Shown here: positions 1 to 9,300 of the stretch, piece by piece | Position numbering within the stretch: position 1 is the stretch's first letter | Layout: each line of letters begins with the position of its first letter | Assembly (NCBI GenBank): GCA_000708835.1 | Contig: DF237312.1 | Span: 34,625-93,963, forward strand | Direction of reading: 5' to 3' | Source of the DNA: Klebsormidium nitens | Lineage: Eukaryota > Streptophyta > Klebsormidiophyceae > Klebsormidiales > Klebsormidiaceae | Length of the DNA: 59,339 nucleotides | Position numbers and translations under genes: made by a program | Notes under the pieces: model-generated | Told to the model about the DNA's origin: nothing | Database searches by the model: none | The model's input: the letters and a program-made list of their open reading frames with translations, nothing else

Positions 1-321
1 AAGAAAAGCCCATCTCCTCCAATTCGTCCCCCGCCACCTCAAAGCAAAAGTGTCCGCCGCCACGGAACCCTCCCCCACGCAGTGCCCCTCCCCCTCCCAA
101 GGCCAAGCTTTCCCCACCTCCGCCCCCCAAGAAAAACCCACCTCCTCCAACTCGTCGCCCGCCACCTCCGAAAAGCCCCGTGCCTCCCCCACCACGCTCA
201 AAAGCAAATCCCCCCCCGCCGCGGCGGGCCCCGCCTCCACCCCCTGTGAGGCAGTGCAGGTCGACCTCCGATTGCCCCACGAATAAAGGCTGCTGCACCG
301 AAGAGTCTACGGGCAAAGTTG
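1..321 (+). CDS. Proline-rich (extensin-like) exon ending in a four-cysteine half module
   Basis: From about base 54 the frame starting at multiples of three reads runs of PPPP broken by K, R, S and N, then PPPVRQCRSTSDCP and CCTEESTGKVG, with a GTGAGT donor at 322. Before base 50 the proline-rich reading lies in the frame starting at base 1 (SPPIRPPPPQSKS). A one-base indel therefore separates the two parts near 49-54. The paralogue at the other end of the window has the same element order, including IRPPPPQS, so both parts belong to one exon. The frameshift may be a sequencing error at a contig end or a real lesion. Confidence 0.75.
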
Positions 322-3300
322 GTGAGTGTATCTCACAAGGGTAGTATAGATATCTCAAAAGAACTTGTTGACCTAAGGTTGACAATTTATCAGATTTGAC
401 AATCTGTGCGTGTTCCATGCACAAGCTGGTTGTTTGCTAAGTGATATCGAAAGAGTTGTGTGATCTCTTTCATTATTTGCTAGCTCCTTCATTCCATTCG
501 TAACGTTTGCAAAGACATAGATGGCTGCCAGTGATCCTGGCTGCCTCTTTTTGGACACGTCGTTACGTTGGAATTCCAGTTGCATGTGCAACTCGCTGTG
601 CTTGAAATGAAAAGCACTACTACCCTGGCTTAGATTTAAGACATTCTGAGTTAACTCAGAGGATTCGGAGATATCACCAGGCACCCATTATGCACTATCA
701 AAGAAAGGCCTTCTTTTCGTGGTTCTCTTTCAATAACTGTTGCGTATTTACATTTAGATCTTTTCTCAGAAAGAAGACTCGCTCTTCTCATTGCTATGGT
801 TTTTTTGACCTCTCTTACTCTCCGTTGCTTCATTAGAGCTCGAATGAAGAGCATCGAAGTACTTCCAAGCTTCTTCTTCTTCTCTGGCAGCGCGTCCTTC
901 ATAAACGTCTTCTATCTCCGACCCTGACAATCGTGTCCACCCCTTTCCAGGCGTTTGCACAAATGTGCCAGTATTGTCAAATGGAACCCAGGTCTGCTAC
1001 AGCTGCAATTATTTCAACGGGCCGACCTGCCCTCCTGAATTCGGAGTATGCTGCTCCGACGGAGAGTGCAGAGCGTCGGCCAATGAGTGCACCTGTTTCT
1101 ACACCTCATCCGACTGTCCAACAGGCCATTGTTGCAACCACGACTACTTTACGAGCTCTTCAGGTGCGCGACCCAAGGTCTATGAGACGAGCAAGGAGTT
1201 TACCCGCTAGCAGCATGATGGGGCCCCCTGTTGCGTGCTCAGAGAAATGACGCGTTGAATCTGCGCAGGGATCTCTTCAAGTGGGTTATCGTTCAGCTTC
1301 GAAGTTTCAAAATCTCTAGGCCTTCAAGCTGAAGTCTCTTGTAGAAAGAGTGAGGAGTGACACACGTGGTTCAATACCTAGGGCGCAGACGCTAGCAAGG
1401 TGTGCAATGTGTCTCATGCAAAACATTGATGAGTTGCAGTTGGCTTCTAGACCGAAACTGATCAAGGTGTTTGCTCTTTCTTGTGAGAAGTTGCCCACAA
1501 TTTCTATGTCTTTTCTCCGGCAGGTTTCTGTACCGATATGCCAGTCCTTTCGAACGGCACCCAGGTTTGTTTTGACTGTCATGATTTCAACGGCCTCGTC
1601 TGCCCTGACAACAAGGCTTTCTGCTGTCCCGACGGAAAGTGCGCTGCAAACGAGAGTGCATGCACCTGCCAATCCTCAGATTCATGCCCCGCTGGGTATT
1701 GCTGTACTGGATCGAACGGTGTCGATGGTAAGCGTTGTCACGCTTGGGCTTGTTCTTGTTCTGAAGGTTTCGACTGAATACATGTGACTTGTTTTGCAAG
1801 TGAACAGGCTCTTCGAGGTTGGCCAGTGGCATGCACGTTTGAGGTGCAAGCTTTCGAGAAGGGCGTTCTGTTGGTCTTGCTAGTTGCTGCTACCACTTCG
1901 CCATTTGTACGCACCTGTTACGACACGAAAGTCCTTGCAAATGGCATACAGGTCTGCCCGCAATGCAATAACTTCAACGGTCTCAGCTGCCCGACTTCCA
2001 AACCGTTTTGCTGCCCCAACCACGCAGAATGCGGCGCGAGTGAGAGCGGTTGCAAGTGCGAAGCCTGCACCTGCGACTACCTTAGCGAATGCCCCACCGG
2101 TTTCTGCTGTACTGAAGCGAGCCCCGGCCAGACAGGTGTGTTGCGTCGTTGCCATCCGTCTGATCAAGATGTCGTCAGGAAGGTCGGCTCCTCAGTGTAG
2201 ATCTCTATGCATTGATGATGCGGCGGCTAGGACGTTTGACGGTTTCTGAAACGTTTCTCTGAACACCTTTGGTCTATACCATGGCAATCCTAGCGCCGCC
2301 TATCAGGATCTTTGAGTCCCTTACGAGGATGAAACGCCGTTGGATTCCCTTGCTATTCTTAGAGCTTCGGTCATTTGGGACCAACTTGACGTTGGCAACC
2401 ATTTCAAACGTCGAGGGCCAAGCTCCCGCTGGATTGAGACGATGCGAAAGGGTGTTGTGAGTGCGTTACCCCGTGCAGAATACCTGGAGAATCAATTTGA
2501 GATCTCGCCGATAGCTATGGGCAGCCAACTAAGTCCTGCACGCTTCCTGTCCAGATTGCCACCTTGAAGGGACAGTACACGTCTGGCTTTTTGGATTTTT
2601 CCCAAGCTGGGGTGGTCTTTCATCTCGCAATCTTTGGCAATCTGGTTTTTAGCTCTTCTCATCTGATGATCGGACTTTCACCTTCTTGTCCCAAATCAAC
2701 ATGATCCAAAGACGCGTGTCCCTGCAGGGAGGTGCACGAACGCGCCCATCAACAGCAGCGGCAAGCAGGTTTGTCCAAATTGCAACTATTGGAACGGGCT
2801 GAGCTGCCCCGCTGGCAAAGGAACGTGCTGCGCAAATTCAGGGCAGTGCGTTGCATCTCCAACCTCCTGTCCATGTGAAGGCTCCTACGATTGCCCCTCC
2901 AACACTTGTTGCAGCACCGAGTACGAGTCCGACAACTTGAATTACAAGCAGGGTGAGTATAAGCTCAATACTGTAGCCGTGAGTACAATAACGTGATGAC
3001 TGAGCGTAGGCCTGAAGTGTAACCCGGATAAATCCTAAGCGTACTCCACTTTGTTACCAGTGAGAGCTCCGAGTCTGACAACCTGCTGGTGGGGTGCCTC
3101 CGCTGAAGGCCTGCTTCGTTGATGATCTCGAATGGCGGAAACCTATTTCAATGGTGGCCCACTCGGGCAAAGTCAAGCCCGGGTCGAGGGTCGCGTTCTC
3201 ACTTTCTGCTTCCTGTGTAATTGCTTCTTTCTTCACTCCTCCGAGATTGCAAGCTGACTCGATCTTGTGTCACACAGGTATTGAGATTTTAGATGAGCTG

Positions 3301-6300
3301 TCAGTGCAAGAGAGTTGTTTCTCCAACATTAACCCTCCAGGAATTGCGCAAAATGTTCGATGTCGATCGTTGTTTCCAAATGTGTTGCAAGTATTTCGTT
3401 GTACGATCCTCTTCGTGTCCGGAATTTTGAGCCGCCACCTCAGACCTGCTGCACCCTCTCACGACCCCGGGTCGACGTCATTTCTGCAACCACCACTGAA
3501 TTTGATAGCCTTTCTGACCGGTGACCACTTGCAAGTTGCAAAAACTTGCAAAATTCTCATCTGATTGTAATTCGTGGCTCGTGGTTTTCAATTCTGGCTC
3601 GATCGCTTTCACACCGTTCGCAGATTGGCAACAGCGACAAGATCAGGCAAAGTGTCTGATTGAAAGCTCCTCCTTTACCACTCGTAGGTACCTGTTACAA
3701 GAGAGCAGTCCTTGCAAACGGCACACAAATCTGCCCGAACTGCAACCTCTTCAACGGTCTCAGCTGCCCCGCTTCTAAACCAACGTGCTGCCCCGCGTCA
3801 GGAGAGTGCGCTGCAAATGAGAGCGCATGCACCTGCGAATCGTCCTATTCATGCCCCGATGGGTTCTGTTGTACTGGATCGAACGGTGTCGATGGTAAGC
3901 ATTGTCATGCTTGGGCATGTTTCAAAAGATAAAGGTTCTGATTGATTACCGGTGACTTGTTTTACGAGTGATCATACTCTCTGAGATTGGCTTGGCATGA
4001 ACGTACTTTGAAATGCAAGTTTTCGAAAAGGGCTTTCTGTTGGTCTTGCGCTAGTTGCTGCTACCACTTCGCCATGTGTAGGCACCTCTTACGGCACGCC
4101 AGTCCTTGCAAATGGCACACATGTCTGCCCGCAATACAATATCTTCAACGGTCTCAGCTGCCCCGCTTTCCAACCGTTCTGCTGCCCAACCGTGCAGAAT
4201 GCGCCGCTGGTGGAAGCGGTTGCAAGTGCGGACGCTGCCCCTGCCAGTACTCCAGCCAATGCCCCACCGGTTTCTGCTGTACTGAGGAGGGCTCCGGCCA
4301 AACAGGTGCGTTGTGTCGTTGGCCTCCGTCTGTCAAGGTGTCTTTAGGAAAGTCGGCTCCTCACCTGTTGATCCATAAGCATTGACGATGTGACGGCTAG
4401 GACGCAAATTGATTTTTTCTTGGACGTTTCTGTGAATACCTTCGGTCTATCATTCGGTGACCAATCCCAGCTCCGTCTTCCAGGATCTTGGAGCACGTTG
4501 TGAGGATGAACGCCGTTGGGTTTCCCCCGCCATTCTGAGTAGAGCTTCGGTCATTTTTGGACCAACTTGACATTGCTGATCGTTTCAAAACTTCGTGGGC
4601 CAAGCTTCCGTTGGATTGAGACAATCCGAAAGGGTGCTGTGAATGCGTTACCCCGTGCATAATACCTAGGGAATCAGTTTGATCGCCGATAGCTACTGGC
4701 AGCCAAGCGAAGTCTTGCACGCTTCTTGTCCAGATTGCCACCGCCACCTCGAAAGGAAAGTACTCGTCTGGCTTTTGGATTTTTCCTAAGTTGGGGTAGT
4801 CTTTCATCACTCGAATCTTTGGCAAAAATAAAAAAATGCATTCTAAAATGTGCAGTAGACTTCTACCTTCTTGTCCCAAGCCAACATTATTGAAAGACGT
4901 CTGTCCTTGCAGGGAAGTGCACGGACGCGCCCATCGACAGTGGCGGCACGCAGGTGTGTCTAGACTGCAACGATTGGGACGGGCTGAGCTGCCCGGCCGG
5001 CAAAGGAACGTGCTGCGCAACGGGGCAGTGCGTCGCATCAGGAGCCTCCTGCCCATGCTTCGGCTCCGACAACTGCCCGGACAACACTTGCTGCAGCCGC
5101 GAGTACGAGTACGACTACGACGACTACGAGTACTACCGTCCCAAGCAGGGTGAGTATAACCCCAAAGCTCAGCACGATAATGTGATGGGTTAGCGTAACC
5201 CTGAAGTGTAACCTTGATTCAATCCTGAGCGCATTCCACGTTGTTACCAGTGAGCGCTTCGGTTCTGACCCTCCCTGCTGGGGGGGTGCCTCCGCTTGAA
5301 GGCCTGCTAATTTGCGCGGATACCTCGAACAGGGGGAATTGTGTACTGATGCAGGCCCTAGCCGGGCAAAGTCTGGCACGAGTTGAGGTTCCCGTTTATT
5401 TCTGCTGAGTGTGTGATTGCGTCTTTTTTCACTCCTCCGAAGTTGCAAGCTGATTCCATCTCGTGTCACACACGATTCTCTAGTCAAAAACTTATGAGAT
5501 GTCAGTGCGGGAAGAATTCTTTTCCAACATCATCCTCCAGGATTTGCGTTGAATACTATGTCGATCGTCTTTTCCAAATATGCTGCAAATGTTTTCAGTA
5601 CGATCCTCCTCGTGACAGAAAAGCTCGAGCCGTCACCCAGAAATGTTGCGCCCTCTGACAACCCCGGATCGACGTCATTTGAAACTCTGACATCCTGAAC
5701 TTTTCAACCATCCCTCACTTTTAGGACCTTTTTGACCGGTGACCACTTGCTCTCAATCGATTGCATTTTGTCGCTCATGATTGCATTTCTGGCTTGATCG
5801 CTTTCACACCGTTTAAAGATTGGCAAAGGCGACAAGATTCCGACAGATTGTCTGATTGAAATTCTCCTCTTCGCCGCTCGCAGGTACCTGTTATGGCTCG
5901 CCATTCCTTGGAAACGGCACACAAATCTGCCCAGACTGCAACAATCTGAACGGTCTCAGCTGCCCTGCCGGCAAAGGAACGTGCTGCCGGACAGGGGAGT
6001 GCGTTGCGTCAGGAATTACCTGCCCATGCAGAGGCGCCTCCGATTGCCCGGTCAACACTTGCTGCAGCAGCAATTCCGAGTACGATCCCGACACCGGGGA
6101 TTTAAAGCGGGGTGAGTATAACCCTAAAGCTGCAGTCGCGAGTACAATAACCTGATTGGTTGAGCGTAACCCTGAAGCATAACCCCGGAAGAATCCTAAC
6201 GTACTCCATGATGTTACCGGTAAGAGCTCCGAGTCCGACAACCTGCTGGTGGGGTGCCTCCGCTGAAGGCCTGCTAAGTTGGGCGGATACCTCGAATAGG

Positions 6301-9300
6301 GGAGTGTTGTACTGATGCCCAGTCGGGCAAAGTCAACCACGAGTCGAAGGTCCCGTTCTCAATTTCTGCTGCTTGTGTGATTGCGTCTTTTTTCAATCCT
6401 CTGAAGTTGCAAGCTGATTCGATGTCGTGTCTCACAAACTTTTTGGATTGTTAGGTAGGCTGTCAATGCAGACGGAGCTCTTTTCAAACTTTACCCCCTT
6501 AGGAACTGCTATGAAGGATATGTCAATCCTCTTTTCCAAGTATGCGGGAAGTCTTTCGTCTACGATTCTCTAAGTTGTGTCCGGGATTCTGAGCCGCCAC
6601 ATCAGGCTTGCTGCACCCTCTCACAACCCCGGATCGAGGTCATTTCTTCAAGCATCGCTCAATTTGATAGCCGTTTCGACCGGTAACCACTTCTTCTCAA
6701 ATGATCGCAACTCGTGGCTCATGGTTTTCATTCCGGCTCGATCGTATTCACACCTTTCACACATTGGTAAAAGCGACAAGATCGGGCAAAGTGTCTGTTT
6801 GAAATTTTCTTCTTTCCCGCTCGTAGGTACCTGTTACAACACGCCAATCCTTGCAAACGGCACACAAATCTGTCCGGAGTGCAACCGCCTGAACGGTCTC
6901 AGCTGCCCCGCTTCTAAACCAACGTGCTGCGCGTCAGGAGACTGCGCTGCAAACGAGAGCGAATGCCCCTGCCTGTCCTCATATTCATGCCCCGATGGGT
7001 TCTGCTGTTATAGATCGAACGGTATTGATGGTAAGCAATGTGACGCTTGGGCTTTTTCTAATTGGTGAAGGTTCTAATTGATTGCCTGTGACTTGTTTTA
7101 CGAGTGATCAAACTCTTAAAGATTGACTTGGCCTACACGTACTTTTGAGGGTTCAAGGTTTCGAGAAGGGCGTTCTGTGGGCCTTGCTAGTCGCCGCTAC
7201 CACTTCGCCGTGTGTAGGCGCCTGTTATGACGTGACACGCCAGTCCTTGCTTATAGCACAGTGGCACACAAGTCTGCCCGCAATGCAATAACTTCAACAG
7301 CCTCAGCTGCCAGGCTCTCACACCGATCTGCTGCCCCAATCACGCAGAATGCGCTGCAAATGAGAGCGGTTGCAAGTGCAAAGTCTGCACCTGCACGTAC
7401 TCCGGCCAATGCCCCATTGGTTACTGCTGTACTGAGGAGAACTCCGGCCAAACAGGTGCGTTGTGCCGTTGGCCTCCGTCTGATCAAGATGTCTTCAGGA
7501 AGGTCGGCTCACTTGTCAATCCATAAGCATTCACGATGTGGTGGCTAGGACGACGCAATTTGATGTTTCCTTGGACATTTCTCTAAATACCTTTGGTCTA
7601 TCGTATGGCAATCCCAGCGCCGCCTTTCGGAACCTGGAGCACGTTGCGAGGATGAAACACCGTTGGGTTTTCCCCGCCATCATTAGTGGAGCTTCAATTC
7701 GGTTATTTCTGGACCAACTTGACGTTGCTAACCATTTCAAAATGTCGAGGGCCAAGCTTCCGCTGGATTGAGACGATCCGAAAGGGCTTTGTGAATGCGT
7801 CACCCCGTGCAAAATACCTAGAGAATCACGTTGATCGCCGATAGCTACGGGCAGCCAACCAAAGTCTTGCACGCTTCCTGTCCACCTCGAAAGGAAAGTA
7901 CTCGTCTGGCTTTTTGGATTCTTTTCAAGTTGGGGTAGTCCTTCATCACTCAATCTTTGGCAACCTGGTTTTTCGCATAATTTCTAAAATACTCAATAGA
8001 CTTCCACCTTCGTGTCCCCAGGCAACATGATACAAACACGCGTGTCCTTGCAGGGAAGTGCACGAACGCGCCCATCGACAGCGGCGGCACGCAGGTGTGT
8101 CCAGACTGCAACGATGATTGGAACGGGCTGAGCTGCCCGGCCAGCAAAGGAACGTGCTGCGAAACGGGGCAGTGCGTCGGATCAGAAGCCTCCTGCCTGC
8201 CATGCAGAGGCTCCTACGATTGCCCGGACAACAATTGCTGCAGCCGCGAGTATGAGTACGACTACGACACCGGGAGTTACGCGCAGGGTGAGTATAACCA
8301 AAAGCTGCAGTGTGATTACGATGGGCGAACGTAACCCTGAAGTGTGACCCCGGATGGATCCTAAGCGTACTCCACGTTGTTACCAGTGTCAGGCTTTTAG
8401 GGTTTTTGGGTGTCAGGGGTTTTAGGGATTGAGAGCTCCGAGTCTGTAAACCTGCTGGTGGGGTGCCTCCGCGGACGACGTGCTTCGTTGCGCGGATGAC
8501 CCCGAACAGGAGAACTGTCTACCGATGCCCAGCCCGGCAGAGTCGGGCGCGAGTCGAGGGTCCCCTTCTCGCTTTCTGCTCCTTGTGAGATTGCGTTTCT
8601 TTTCACTCCTCCGAGGTTGCAAGCTGATTCGATGTCGTGTCACACAAATTTATTTGATTATATTCCCTCTCAGATGAGCGGTCAGTGCGGGAGAATACTT
8701 TCTCAACATGAACCCTCCAGTAATGCTCAGAATATCGTGTCGATCGTCTTTTCCAAATTTGCTGCAAGCAATTTGTGTCCGATCCTCCTCGTGTCTGGAA
8801 ATTTCGAGCCGCCACCCTAGACTTGCTGCACCCACTCACGACCTCGATTCGACGTCATTTCTTTCAACCGTCGCTCAATTTCCATAGCCTTTTTGACTGG
8901 TGACCACTTGCTCCTGATCAATCGCAATTTGTGGCTCTTGCTTTGCAATTCCGGCTGGATCGCTTTCACACCGTGCTCAGATTGGCAAAAGCGAAGTTCC
9001 GGCAAAGTGTTTGATTGAAATCCTTCTCTTTTCCGCTCGCAGGTACTTGTTACACCACGCCAGTCCTTGCAAACGGCACACAAGTCTGCCCGAACTGCAA
9101 CTATTGGAGCGGGGTGGACTGCCCTGCCGGAAAAGAAACGTGCTGCGCAACGGGGCAGTGCGTCGCGTTGGGAACCACCTGCCCATGTAGAGGCGCCTCC
9201 GATTGCCCGGAAAACACTTGCTGCAGCCGCGAGTACGAGTACGACTTCGGGGGTTACAAGCAGGGTGAGTGTAACCCAAATCTGCAGTCGCGAGTACAAT

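Noticed and set aside
8390-8425. TTTTAGGG-type words resembling plant telomere repeats
   Set aside because: Only a few imperfect copies occur within an intron of the cysteine-module gene; this is not a telomere-like array.
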